This document shows, piece after piece, positions 7,563 to 16,805 of a stretch of DNA of 41,222 nt. Every line of letters starts with the position of its first letter. Within the stretch, counting starts at the first letter, position 1. Origin of the DNA: Bacteroidota bacterium (GTDB taxonomy: Bacteria > Bacteroidota > Bacteroidia > Chitinophagales > Chitinophagaceae); assembly GCA_013286305.1 (NCBI GenBank), contig JABDFW010000021.1, positions 1-41,222 on the forward strand, written 5' to 3'. The position numbers were made by a program, and so were the translations under genes. The notes below the pieces were generated by a model. That model made no database searches, was not told the DNA's origin, and saw nothing but the letters and a program-made list of their open reading frames with translations.

Positions 7563-10106
7563 CTAATCATTCACCTTTAACTTGCCGCCCAATAAGCCGC
7601 CAAAACCTATACGAACGCCCACCTGTCCGTTTTTGCCATTTAAATATGACCCTATTACATCTACACGCAGCACTTTAAATATGTTTTCAATACCACCGAA
7701 TATTTCAGCATAGTTGTTATTGCTGTTTACATAAAATGCATTGCTGCCTGCTACAAGATACCAGTTTAGCTTTTTGAATAATGGTATTTTATTAGTAAGC
7801 AAACCATTAAAATGATGTTCAATATGGCCTACTGCATAAAAGTGCGCTGTTGTACTGTTAGCGTAGTAGGGTGCTAACTGAAAGCTATTCATGTATTCAC
7901 TTGCAAATATTACCTGGTTGCCGTTAAAGAACTGGTAATCCTGCACAGGCACATTCTTATTATTGAGGAAACCGCCAACATCAAAGCGGTAACGGAGGCT
8001 GCCAAGTAATTTTAAATTAATATCATCAAAGACAGAAAACTTCCATTTATCAAAATTAACATCGCTGCCTGCAATGCCCGGAAAGCCTTTTTGGTAATTA
8101 AGCTCGAACGTTGGATATGTTGAGCCTATTGAAACCTTTGAACGGGGGAACTGAATATATTTTTGCCCTGGCTGGTAATGCAGGGTAATGCCTGCAATAA
8201 AGGCCTGGTGGCGGGTAAATTGCGAATCAAGGATTTCTGTGGGATAATTGGGCGTAAATTTTTGTACATCGTATTTAATAATCGAGTAATTGGTAGTATT
8301 GTTCAACGGCAGCCTGTCCTCATACAAAATATTAAGATCATAATTAAAACCACTTTCTGTTTTATTTGTATAATTTATTTCGCCAAAATAATTTTCATAC
8401 AACTTCATATAATTGCGGTTAAAGAATAAGGTGTACAATCCATTTATTGCAGGCGCAATGGGATTGTCTTTATTAAACTGGCTTACACGTTTGCCGCCGC
8501 TAAAACTTAGCGTGCCGCTTTGCTTTTCAGGTTCTTCAAGCCCAAAGTTTCTAAATCTTTTGTTGAAGGCGATGGTTGCCCACGCATTAAAATGGGTGTT
8601 GTTAAAACCATACCTGAAATGTGGATCTATCACTACCTGCTCTTTTCCTTTCCCCAGCGGTTCGCGCAACGAGAAAGAAGCATTTAAAGCAACTCCTTCC
8701 ACCGTATTGTATTCTAAACCGGGCAGCAAAGGGTTCCATTTAAACGTTGAGGATGTTTTATTTTGAATATTATAACTGGTTCGCGTGAAACCTTTATTCA
8801 TTATTGACTTATAAGTGATCTTGCCCTGCATCCTGCGCAATGAGTCTATGTAATGTTTTGTCCATACGGAATCGCGCTGGTAGTGGTAAGCACTGTCTTT
8901 TATTTTATAATCCTTCACTTCTTCTGGCTCCAGTGGCACAGGCCGGATAGAATCCCAGTAGCTGTGCGTTTTTTTATTTACGCTGGTATCGTACTTTACT
9001 ATTACATTATCAAAATATTTTTTGGAAAACTGCGGCGTTATATCGTATTTGTTATACACGTTTAAAAAAGTGCCCACGGCATCAATCCCAAATATATTAA
9101 AGCTAAAATATACCACCTGGTCTTTGGTGCGCCATATAGCATTTGTTACCGGCTGGTGAATTTGTTTTATTTCAACAGTGTCAAGTATCTCAAGTTGAGA
9201 TGATTTGGTAAGCAGCAGGTCAAGGCTGTGTATGCGCCAGTCACCTTCCGTAATATTGATGGTCCCGCTAAATAAAGGTTCAAAATTTCTGCGTGGAATA
9301 ACCTGTATCTTGTTCACTTCTATCCCGTCTTCAAAAAAAGAACCTAAATAATGGTAGCGGTAAAAGTTTAATGCGCCCTCTGCAATAGGTGAAACAAAGC
9401 CGCGCGGCGCAAATTGTGCTGTTAATACATTTACATTATTCTCATAAAAATTTATGAATGTAGGAAAGTTGAACCCATAACCATTAGACCCGCTTTCCCT
9501 GCCGGAAAGTACTTCTAGTTTCAACTTGCCTGGATTTTTAAAAGCGATACGGGTAAGTGATTCCGATAAAAAGATAATGCCTTTGCCTGCTGAATCTACA
9601 CCCATTTGTTTTCTTGAAGCAGTGTCTAATTTTTGCCCGAATATTTTTTTAGGCAGTTTTCGTGTTTTAATAAGTGTTTTTATATAAGCTTCACAAGTGA
9701 ATGAGTCAACGTCAAGTAAATATTCTTTCCTTTTTTTAATGGCATTGCGGATTATCCCGTAGGCAGGGTCTTCACCACCGGATTTTACAACTACTTCAGA
9801 GAGGGTTAGCTGCTGCTCTGCTAACTGAAAATTGAGGGTTACACCGGTATTGCTTACCGTTATGGCCTTTTCCTGTTTAGCGTAGCCTACATATTGTGCA
9901 ACTATTGTGTAGCTGCCGGCGTTAATATCAAGAAAATATTTGCCCTCTGTATTTGTAGTGGTGCCTCTTGAAGAGCCTTTTACCTGTATGGAAGCATAGC
10001 TGAGCGGATTGCCTTTTGTATCTGTTACTGTACCGCTTATGCGTACTGCATAAGCATTGATAAAAGCTAATAATAAGATAAAGGTGAGGGGTATTGTTTT
10101 ACTCAT
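7563..10106 (-). CDS. DUF5686 outer-membrane protein with carboxypeptidase-regulatory-like domain
   Basis: The start is placed at the ATG at 10106, so that the protein (847 aa) begins MSKTIPLTFILLLAFINAYA, a good signal peptide; a longer frame adds 21 residues that do not resemble a signal. Residues 20-105 form a carboxypeptidase-D regulatory-like beta-sandwich (ISGTVTDTKGNPLSYASIQVKG...NTEGKYFLDI...YVGY). The rest is DUF5686: a long beta-rich region with many aromatic and Asn residues, ending in strands typical of an outer-membrane barrel (IGFGGLLGGKLKVND). Proteins of this kind are confined to Bacteroidota and are thought to sit in the outer membrane; their substrate is unknown. The gene is alone, facing a repeat-bearing gap upstream. 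Confidence 0.9.
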   Translation of the reverse strand: MSKTIPLTFILLLAFINAYAVRISGTVTDTKGNPLSYASIQVKGSSRGTTTNTEGKYFLDINAGSYTIVAQYVGYAKQEKAITVSNTGVTLNFQLAEQQLTLSEVVVKSGGEDPAYGIIRNAIKKRKEYLLDVDSFTCEAYIKTLIKTRKLPKKIFGQKLDTASRKQMGVDSAGKGIIFLSESLTRIAFKNPGKLKLEVLSGRESGSNGYGFNFPTFINFYENNVNVLTAQFAPRGFVSPIAEGALNFYRYHYLGSFFEDGIEVNKIQVIPRRNFEPLFSGTINITEGDWRIHSLDLLLTKSSQLEILDTVEIKQIHQPVTNAIWRTKDQVVYFSFNIFGIDAVGTFLNVYNKYDITPQFSKKYFDNVIVKYDTSVNKKTHSYWDSIRPVPLEPEEVKDYKIKDSAYHYQRDSVWTKHYIDSLRRMQGKITYKSIMNKGFTRTSYNIQNKTSSTFKWNPLLPGLEYNTVEGVALNASFSLREPLGKGKEQVVIDPHFRYGFNNTHFNAWATIAFNKRFRNFGLEEPEKQSGTLSFSGGKRVSQFNKDNPIAPAINGLYTLFFNRNYMKLYENYFGEINYTNKTESGFNYDLNILYEDRLPLNNTTNYSIIKYDVQKFTPNYPTEILDSQFTRHQAFIAGITLHYQPGQKYIQFPRSKVSIGSTYPTFELNYQKGFPGIAGSDVNFDKWKFSVFDDINLKLLGSLRYRFDVGGFLNNKNVPVQDYQFFNGNQVIFASEYMNSFQLAPYYANSTTAHFYAVGHIEHHFNGLLTNKIPLFKKLNWYLVAGSNAFYVNSNNNYAEIFGGIENIFKVLRVDVIGSYLNGKNGQVGVRIGFGGLLGGKLKVND

Positions 10107-10523
10107 AAGTGTTGCAACGAATTTAAACTGTAAATGGTTACAACATCCTGCAGCGCTTAAGATTAACAATTGTTTGGAAATACGAGCGCAATAACACGAA
10201 TTAAGGCCACACAGGAATTATATATTGCGATGTGGGCTTCCTGGAAATCAAATCGCTCCCTTAAAATGGAAGTTATTCGTAAAGCTTCTATAGGCCTATT
10301 ACCGGGAGATGATAGCGCATTATACGTTATTCATATAAACTATTATGTAGTTCTGGAAATGCGATAAATACCTTTCAAAATACTAACAGGCATTTTCGTA
10401 TGTGCCCGTGTCCCTACGAACATATATTAATATGCATCTAAGCAATGGCTCGTTGGGATACGAAACGCAATTGTAAAACGTTTCTTGATAAATGACTTAT
10501 TGACCTAATGACTCAATGACTTT
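10107..10523. other. 417-bp gap without a convincing gene; short inverted repeats
   Basis: No frame here looks coding: the only sizeable one (10170-10367, plus) starts with TTG, has no recognisable motif and no promoter. The gap must hold the minus-strand promoter of the DUF5686 gene, but no clear TAnnTTTG was found. It contains TTCGTA (10395-10400) with its inverse TACGAA (10415-10420), a third TACGAA (10459-10464), the pair GAAACG (10462-10467) and CGTTTC (10479-10484), and a tandem AATGACT-type array at 10491-10522 that abuts the next gene's end. Confidence 0.6.
10491..10522 (-). repeat. Degenerate AAGTCATT-type tandem repeat
   Basis: Read on the minus strand, the array is built from AAGTCATT/GAGTCATT/AGGTCAAT/AAGTCATT words. 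The same words, on the opposite strand, fill part of the rsmH-ftsL spacer (22041-22072). It lies directly after the stop codon of the minus-strand gene ending at 10524. Confidence 0.65.
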
Positions 10524-11060
10524 TTATACAAACAACCCCCATTCGTCCTCAAACTCGTCTTTTTTAAAGGTGGCTATCCACTGTTTATATAATGCGCGAA
10601 AATTATCAATCTCATCCCTTATTACCATGCAATAGGTTTCTTCAACCTCATCATCCGCCATCATCCCCAGCATGGCTGTTTTAATGTACTGGGCGTTTTT
10701 ACGAATGATGGCTGCATTCTCCATTTTAAGTATATACAAACTCCCTGCCTCTGAGCTTCTTATTTTAGCGCCTACTTCAAACGCATCTCCTAATATCATT
10801 TCTTGCTGATCTCTTATAAATGATGCATCATGCTGCCCGGGCTCATCATCACCTATATCATTCAAAGCGCCCCTGAGCATAACGATTATTTCGTTCCATT
10901 TTTTGTAAAGCGCTTTACAGGCATCACTGGTAGGGTTTGGCTTCCACTCATCGCCTTCCTCTTCGCCATTAAGCTCCCTCATTCTTTCGTCATCCCATTC
11001 AGGCAGGTCATTTAGGTTATCAAGGTTCATAAAGTATAGAGGTTTATAGTTATCTGCCAT
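10524..11060 (-). CDS. Acidic conserved-type hypothetical protein, 178 aa
   Basis: I do not recognise a named family. The protein is soluble-looking, without a signal peptide or membrane segment, and very acidic at its N-terminus (LPEWDDERMRELNGEEEGDEW). The rest is predicted mainly helical (ACKALYKKWNEIIVMLRGALND; SLYILKMENAAIIRKNAQYIKTAM; IRDEIDNFRALYKQWIATF) and it ends in an acidic DEFEDEWGLFV. The ATG at 11060 overlaps the stop of the upstream permease gene by 11 bp, so the two are likely translated together; an internal ATG (MNLDNLND) 10 codons later is an alternative start. Co-transcription with an AI-2E-family permease is the only functional clue. Confidence 0.85.
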   Translation of the reverse strand: MADNYKPLYFMNLDNLNDLPEWDDERMRELNGEEEGDEWKPNPTSDACKALYKKWNEIIVMLRGALNDIGDDEPGQHDASFIRDQQEMILGDAFEVGAKIRSSEAGSLYILKMENAAIIRKNAQYIKTAMLGMMADDEVEETYCMVIRDEIDNFRALYKQWIATFKKDEFEDEWGLFV

Positions 11061-12159
11061 TTACTTTTGATGACTTTTTGCCGAGAAAAGGCTGCATATA
11101 CGATGGCATCAGTTGCCTTTTTTTCTCGGGCTTAACAATTTTCTTAACTGCGTTCTGGTGATATTCTACATAATATATCTGCAGTAAAATTAAGAAATAC
11201 GAAATTAACACCGGCCCGAAAAAAAGCCCTATAAAGCCAAAATATTTTAAACCAACGATCACACCCAGTACTGTAACTACCGGGTGTACATCAGCCATAC
11301 GTTTGGCAAGCATAAAACGTAATACATTATCAATGGCGCTTATTATCACTGCACTCCATATAATCATAAAAACACCCTGCCAGTTTTCGCCTATGAAGAA
11401 TAGATAGACCGTCATTGGTATCCATACTATTGCCGAGCCTATTACCGGTATCAGAGAGGAAAAAGCTGTTATTACACCCCAAAAACCAGCTTGCGGCACC
11501 CCAATAATGGTATAGGCGATAAAAGCGCAGATACCCTGTACTGTGGCTATTAGTGGTATGCCTACAGCATTGCTGAATGTTTGCGCCACCAGTTCGCTGC
11601 CAAACATATTGATCTTATCTCTTTTAAAAGGCAGGTAAAATACAATACCTGCTTCCATACGATTCATTTTCTGTAACATGAAATAAAGGAAGAAATACAT
11701 CATCGTAATGGTAGTTATAAAGCCTACACCCTGGTTAAGTATTAATGGTAATACTACTGCAACATTACTTTGAACGGAATTTATTGTTTTATCTGAAAGA
11801 ATCTCAATATGATATTTAGTATTGATGCTTGCGTTAAATTTTCTGATACCTGCTAAAATCGTGTCGGGGTGGGCAAGTACAACAATGATCTTGTTGTACA
11901 GCAGGGTGAAGAAAAGGGTAATAGGTAAAAGAATGATAAAAAATGACAGTACAATTACCAGCATAGCTGCCCAGCTTTTTTTCCAGCGCTTTTTTTTCAC
12001 CAGCCACTCTACCATAGGCTTGCTTAGTACGTAAAATATAACAGCAATAAGAAAAGCGGAAAAAAATTGGGTTAGGCTGTCTAATAGAAAATAAGCAAAA
12101 ATTAAAATAATACCCAGAAAGAAGTATTGCTTAATTTTATAGTCCTGCTGGTTTTCCAT
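11050..12159 (-). CDS. AI-2E family transporter (TqsA/PerM-like permease)
   Basis: The start is set at the ATG at 12159 (MENQQDYKIKQYFF), giving 369 residues, normal for the family; a longer frame adds 25 unlikely residues. About eight hydrophobic helices are visible, beginning FFLGIILIFAYFLLDSL, with a soluble insertion after the third (residues about 95-140). The conserved central region includes PLIATVQGICAFIAYTIIGVPQAGFWGVITAFSSLIPVIGSAIVWIP split over several helices, and LGVIVGLKYFGFIGLFFGPVL near the end. Members export autoinducer-2 (TqsA) or act as Na+/H+ or other antiporters; substrate cannot be told from sequence. The gene is divergent from ytxH with 66 bp between starts and coupled to the acidic protein downstream. 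Confidence 0.93.
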   Translation of the reverse strand: MENQQDYKIKQYFFLGIILIFAYFLLDSLTQFFSAFLIAVIFYVLSKPMVEWLVKKKRWKKSWAAMLVIVLSFFIILLPITLFFTLLYNKIIVVLAHPDTILAGIRKFNASINTKYHIEILSDKTINSVQSNVAVVLPLILNQGVGFITTITMMYFFLYFMLQKMNRMEAGIVFYLPFKRDKINMFGSELVAQTFSNAVGIPLIATVQGICAFIAYTIIGVPQAGFWGVITAFSSLIPVIGSAIVWIPMTVYLFFIGENWQGVFMIIWSAVIISAIDNVLRFMLAKRMADVHPVVTVLGVIVGLKYFGFIGLFFGPVLISYFLILLQIYYVEYHQNAVKKIVKPEKKRQLMPSYMQPFLGKKSSKVNGR

Positions 12160-12225
12160 AATGTTTACAAAGATGGTACAATCGTTGCGGGTAATAAAAG
12201 AATTATTGACCTTATAACTCAAATT

Positions 12226-12468
12226 ATGAACCAAAAATTTTTAAGCGGCTTAATTATAGGAGCCGTAGCGGGTGCTGCTTTAGCTTTGTTTTTACAAACA
12301 GAGAAGGGGGAGGAGCTAATCGATGATATAAAAGATGCAGTTGGGGATGCTGCTGATACTGCAAAAACAACTTTAGGCAATTTGAATGATGAACTGCATG
12401 AACTGCTTAAAAAGGGAAAGGCTTTTGTAGAAGATTTGGAACATAAAGTAAAAGAAGCAACATCTTAA
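12226..12468 (+). CDS. YtxH-domain small membrane protein
   Basis: The start is the ATG at 12226 (MNQKFLSGLIIGAV), giving 80 residues. The protein has one glycine/alanine-rich membrane helix at the N-terminus (SGLIIGAVAGAALALFLQ) followed by TEKGEEL and a long charged amphipathic helix, which is the YtxH pattern (also like the DUF883/ElaB type). It is the first gene of a tight three-gene cassette (9 bp to the next gene, then an 11-bp overlap). In Bacillus YtxH is a general-stress protein; ElaB/YqjD in enterobacteria tether ribosomes to the inner membrane. The shared architecture suggests an inner-membrane stress protein, but no direct function follows from the sequence. Confidence 0.9.
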   Translation: MNQKFLSGLIIGAVAGAALALFLQTEKGEELIDDIKDAVGDAADTAKTTLGNLNDELHELLKKGKAFVEDLEHKVKEATS

Positions 12469-12477
12469 ATCACCGCT

Positions 12478-12858
12478 ATGAGTACACATGAAGACTTTTT
12501 TGGCGAATCGAAAAAGAAAGTAGAAGAATATGTGCAGGACAGGCTGTTGTTGTTAAAACTGGAAGTGGTTGAAAAAACATCCCGCCTTGTAGCAACCATG
12601 TTTTCAGGCCTTGTGATCGCTCTTTTTGCTTTCCTTATTGTTTTTTTTGCAAGCTTTATGCTGGCTTATTTAGTGGGAGAATTCCTGGGCCATCTTTATT
12701 GGGGTTTTGGCATAGTTGCAGCCCTGTATATTATTTTGCTTATTGTGATCATTATATACAGAAAGCCTTTAATTGAAAAGTATGCAATTAATACCGTAAT
12801 TGATATTTTTTTTGATAAGAATAATGGAGAAAATAAAGAAAAGGAACATGACCAATAA
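12478..12858 (+). CDS. Holin-like membrane protein (phage holin 3_6 superfamily, YqjE-like)
   Basis: This 126-residue protein has an amphipathic N-terminus (VEEYVQDRLLLLKLEVVEKTSRL), then two strong membrane helices (about 40-65 and 72-95) with the GHLYWGFGIVAALYIILL segment, and a charged cytoplasmic tail. That is the plan of the Phage_holin_3_6 / YqjE superfamily. The name is historical: there is no endolysin, portal or capsid gene nearby, so this is a chromosomal gene and not phage lysis machinery. It lies between YtxH and a third small protein, with overlaps that imply one transcript. Confidence 0.88.
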   Translation: MSTHEDFFGESKKKVEEYVQDRLLLLKLEVVEKTSRLVATMFSGLVIALFAFLIVFFASFMLAYLVGEFLGHLYWGFGIVAALYIILLIVIIIYRKPLIEKYAINTVIDIFFDKNNGENKEKEHDQ

Positions 12859-13192
12859 AGATCATTCTTACATTCATAACATGGAAGACCTGGAGGCAAT
12901 GAAGGTTATGCTTAAAATTCGCATTAAAGACAGGGAAAGGGACCTGGCGGAGCGGCTTCATAATTTGCCACAGGAGACTATTAAAGCAACGATAGGCGGG
13001 GTTGTTCCATTTTTTTTGCGTAATAAGGTTGCCGGTACAACCTGGCAACTCGTTAGGGGTTCACTGGGGCTTATTTTTGGCAAAAACGCAGGAAGCAAAA
13101 CGGGTATTAAAGAAAGTTTGCTTTCTTCAGCAAAAAAATTAGGCCTTTTTACGTTGCTAAAAACGGCAATTGGCCTTTGGAAGAAAAAGTAA
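12848..13192 (+). CDS. Small membrane-associated protein, third gene of YtxH-holin cassette
   Basis: The start is placed at the ATG at 12848 (MTNKDHSYIH), overlapping the holin-like gene by 11 bp; an in-frame ATG at 12824 (MEKIKKR) is an alternative. The 114-residue protein has a charged N-terminal helix (EDLEAMKVMLKIRIKDRERDLAERLHNLPQ is split over residues about 10-40), then a moderately hydrophobic glycine-rich half (TIGGVVPFF; LVRGSLGLIFGK; KLGLFTLLKTAIGLWKKK) that could lie on or in the membrane. No named family is recognised. By position and size it parallels YqjK in the E. coli yqjCDEK cluster, but similarity in sequence is not claimed. Confidence 0.85.
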   Translation: MTNKDHSYIHNMEDLEAMKVMLKIRIKDRERDLAERLHNLPQETIKATIGGVVPFFLRNKVAGTTWQLVRGSLGLIFGKNAGSKTGIKESLLSSAKKLGLFTLLKTAIGLWKKK

Positions 13193-13318
13193 AATTACTC
13201 CGTTATAAGCAGCGGATAGCTTTCATTACAGTTGTTATCGTGCTGTAAATTCAAAAAAAGGGCCTTCTTCTCACAATTTATCCTCTAACCGGCTTTAAAA
13301 GGCAATATCTGCCCTTAA

Positions 13319-14894
<1,576 letters not shown>

Positions 14895-14896
<2 letters not shown>

Positions 14897-14983
14897 TTTG
14901 AAAATTTGAAAGTGTGCTAATTTGAAAATTAGCAGCCTAATGAAAACAATTTTCAAATTTTCAAATTCACAAATTTTCAAATT
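14895..14983. repeat. Inverted arrays of TTTGAAAA/TTTTCAAA octamers between atpD and atpC
   Basis: The 87-bp spacer starts with TTTGAAAA TTTGAAAG TGTGCTAA TTTGAAAA (14897-14928) and ends with four tandem octamers TTTTCAAA, TTTTCAAA, TTCACAAA, TTTTCAAA (14950-14981), the inverse complement. The last array ends two bases before the atpC ATG. Bases 14895-14905 can pair with 14973-14983 (11 bp). An inner imperfect palindrome lies at 14916-14933. Confidence 0.8.
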
Positions 14984-15238
14984 ATGCTTCTCGAAATATT
15001 AACACCGGAAAAAAAGATTTACAACGGCGATGTGTATGGTGTACAACTGCCGGGTATTGATGGTTTGTTTGAAGTATTAAATAAACACGCCCCGCTGATA
15101 AGCGCCTTAAAAAAAGGCAACCTTAAAATACTGAAGGATAAAACAAACACTGAAAGTTTTGCAATAGAAAGCGGGTTTGTAGAAGTTTTAAACAATAAAG
15201 CAACTGTGTTGGTGGAAGGTGCTGTTGCAATTAATTAA
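14984..15238 (+). CDS. atpC: F1Fo ATP synthase subunit epsilon, short form
   Basis: The 84-residue protein matches only the N-terminal beta-sandwich of subunit epsilon: LLEILTPEKKIYNGDVYGVQLPGIDGLFEVLNKHAPLIS in consecutive pieces, then GFVEVLNNKATVLVEGA. The C-terminal two-helix domain that inhibits ATP hydrolysis in E. coli and Bacillus (total about 135 aa) is missing. Short epsilon is common in Bacteroidota, so this is not a truncation. It forms the rotor foot of F1 with gamma. It follows atpD by 87 bp of inverted octamer repeats and is followed by a good terminator. Confidence 0.97.
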   Translation: MLLEILTPEKKIYNGDVYGVQLPGIDGLFEVLNKHAPLISALKKGNLKILKDKTNTESFAIESGFVEVLNNKATVLVEGAVAIN

Positions 15239-15259
15239 ACAAAATTAAATTTTATAGAC

Positions 15260-15293
15260 AAGCCTTTATTAATTATTTAATAAAGGCTTTTTT
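15260..15293 (+). terminator. Rho-independent terminator after atpC
   Basis: An 11-bp perfect stem, AAGCCTTTATT (15260-15270) with AATAAAGGCTT (15279-15289), encloses an 8-nt loop and runs into a T tract (15288-15293). It lies 22 bp after the atpC stop. Confidence 0.9.
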
Positions 15294-15348
15294 ATTCCCA
15301 TGATCATTTTTTCATTCTTTTAATATTTCATTCTCACAACTTTAACAG

Positions 15349-15378
15349 TTGATGTAAATCTTTCTTAAAATAGGTTTA
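15349..15378 (+). promoter_or_regulatory. Promoter of DUF4136 lipoprotein gene: TTG-N19-TAGGTTTA
   Basis: TTG at 15349-15351, a 19-bp spacer and TAGGTTTA at 15371-15378 give a good Bacteroidota -33/-7 pair. The -7 box overlaps the inverted repeat GGTTTAT-CGT-ATAAACC (15373-15389), which covers the predicted start site. The 5' leader to the ATG at 15462 would be about 75 nt. Confidence 0.6.
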
Positions 15379-15461
15379 TCGTATAAACCACATGCTCTTT
15401 CTGCGTTCTTTATTTGTCTTCGGGCATTTTATTTGTGCTAACAAAAACAAAACAAAAACGT

Positions 15462-16094
15462 ATGAAAATGACGGGCGGAAAACTGATTGCCGGTTTATTA
15501 GGTGTTACGGTATTTATCAGCAGTTGCAGCAAAAATCCTTTGAATCATCTGACAACACAGGAAACACAGATCTACATTACAGACCATGATTCAACAGCTA
15601 ATTTCTCCTCTTACAAAACTTACAGCATATCGGATTCAGTTGCGGTAATAAATAATGACCAATCGTACATGGATCTAACGGCATCTGATTCAGCATATAT
15701 TGTTGCTGTAAAAAAATATATGCAGCAGGATGGGTATGTGCTGGTTAATAAAAACCAAAATCCGGATATTGGCGTGGATGTAAACCGTATTTATAATACA
15801 ACAGGCGTTATAAGCTATAATGATTATTATGGTTACTATGGCAGCTTTTGGGATCCCTACTGGGGCTACGATGGTTACGGGTTTGGAGTACCTTATGCCT
15901 ATGAAGTTTATCAAATAACTGAAGGCGCGATGAGTGTGGATATGCTTGACTTAAAAAATGCAGCAGCAAATAAGAAGATAAATTTATTATGGACAGGGCT
16001 TATACGTGGTGAAGGCATATTTGATGCAAATACGGCCGATGCCAATATACAGGCATTGTTTACTCAATCACCATATTTAAAAATAAATAATTAA
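15462..16094 (+). CDS. DUF4136 lipoprotein
   Basis: The start is the ATG at 15462 (MKMTGGKLIAGLLGVTV), which gives a lipoprotein signal with lipobox FISSC; the longer frame starting 48 bp upstream is less plausible. The 210-residue product has a DUF4136 pattern: a D-F-S-S-Y-K-T-Y strand early on, the strand VAVKKYMQQDGYV, and the end TEGAMSVDMLDLKN...INLLWTGLIRGEG. A Tyr/Gly-rich loop (NDYYGYYGSFWDPYWGYDGYG) sits in the middle. It should be anchored to the outer or inner membrane facing the periplasm. It is followed 13 bp later by a beta-barrel protein gene, probably in one operon. Function of DUF4136 is unknown. Confidence 0.9.
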   Translation: MKMTGGKLIAGLLGVTVFISSCSKNPLNHLTTQETQIYITDHDSTANFSSYKTYSISDSVAVINNDQSYMDLTASDSAYIVAVKKYMQQDGYVLVNKNQNPDIGVDVNRIYNTTGVISYNDYYGYYGSFWDPYWGYDGYGFGVPYAYEVYQITEGAMSVDMLDLKNAAANKKINLLWTGLIRGEGIFDANTADANIQALFTQSPYLKINN

Positions 16095-16107
16095 ACAATT
16101 GCAGATC

Positions 16108-16737
16108 ATGAAAAAGATTTTGAATATAGCGGGTGTTGTTATAGTTATTTTAATAACCTCAGTTACTGCGAAAGCGCAACAGGGTGATGTAAAATTTAAT
16201 CTTAATTACGATTATAGTATGCCCATTGGAAATTTTAAAAATAATGTTATCAGCAATGCGTCTCCACGGGGCGGCAATGGCGAGATCATGTATTCGTTTA
16301 CCAATACATTGTTGGGAGGCATTTCTTTTGGATACCAGGATTATTATCAAAAATATCCGCGGACATTATACAATACGGGTAGCAACGAAGTTACATCTGC
16401 TGTGTTAAGTAATTCAATACAAACCATACCTGTTGTAGCGCGGTTATCCTTTTCACCCCTCGGTAACAAAGGCGCCCCGGTACAGCCTTATATTTCAGGG
16501 GGCGTTGGTGTAGATCTTGTTAGTGTTAAACAATACCTCGGTGAATTTGGTTCTGCTGACAACAGCGCTTCATTTACGGCACAGGCTGGTGCAGGCGTTT
16601 TTGTGCCATTTGGCAAGTTAAGTTCGGCAGGTTTGCGTTTAGGCGCTAATTATAATTATGTGCCGTATAACAGGAATGGGTTTGGCAATTTTAACAGTGT
16701 AGATCTTCAGGCAGGTGTTTATTTTCCTATACGTTAG
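16108..16737 (+). CDS. Outer-membrane beta-barrel protein (OmpA/OprF N-terminal-like)
   Basis: The start is the ATG at 16108 (MKKILNIAGVVIVILITSVTAKA), with a clear signal peptide. The 209-residue protein alternates beta strands with a typical small-barrel look: VKFNLNYDYSMPIG, LLGGISFGYQDY, VQPYISGGVGVDLV, SFTAQAGAGVFVPFG, GLRLGANYNYVPY, and a final strand SVDLQAGVYFPIR. It most resembles the outer membrane protein beta-barrel (about 8-strand) families common in Bacteroidota. It is downstream of the DUF4136 lipoprotein, and the two may work together at the outer membrane, which is inference from position only. Confidence 0.9.
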   Translation: MKKILNIAGVVIVILITSVTAKAQQGDVKFNLNYDYSMPIGNFKNNVISNASPRGGNGEIMYSFTNTLLGGISFGYQDYYQKYPRTLYNTGSNEVTSAVLSNSIQTIPVVARLSFSPLGNKGAPVQPYISGGVGVDLVSVKQYLGEFGSADNSASFTAQAGAGVFVPFGKLSSAGLRLGANYNYVPYNRNGFGNFNSVDLQAGVYFPIR

Positions 16738-16770
16738 CTCAATTTGTTTTAGCAACATAAAAATAATAAA

Positions 16771-16804
16771 GGGGCCTTCATCACAATGAAGGCCCCTCGT
16801 TTTA
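16771..16804. terminator. Bidirectional terminator between OMP gene and yqgE
   Basis: GGGGCCTTCAT (16771-16781) pairs perfectly with ATGAAGGCCCC (16786-16796) around a CACA loop. On the plus strand it is followed by TCGTTTTAAT; on the minus strand it is followed by TTTATTATTTTT, so it can stop both converging transcripts. Confidence 0.9.
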
Positions 16805-16805
16805 A

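Noticed and set aside
10170..10367. 65-codon plus-strand frame in the gap
   Set aside because: TTG start, no motif, no signal peptide, no promoter, and composition like non-coding DNA.
12478..12858. Holin-like gene as evidence for a prophage
   Set aside because: No other phage gene is nearby; the superfamily is mostly chromosomal (YqjE-like) and the gene sits in a small membrane-protein cassette.
14984..15238. Truncated atpC
   Set aside because: The short epsilon form without the C-terminal helices is common in Bacteroidota; the frame is intact and followed by a terminator.
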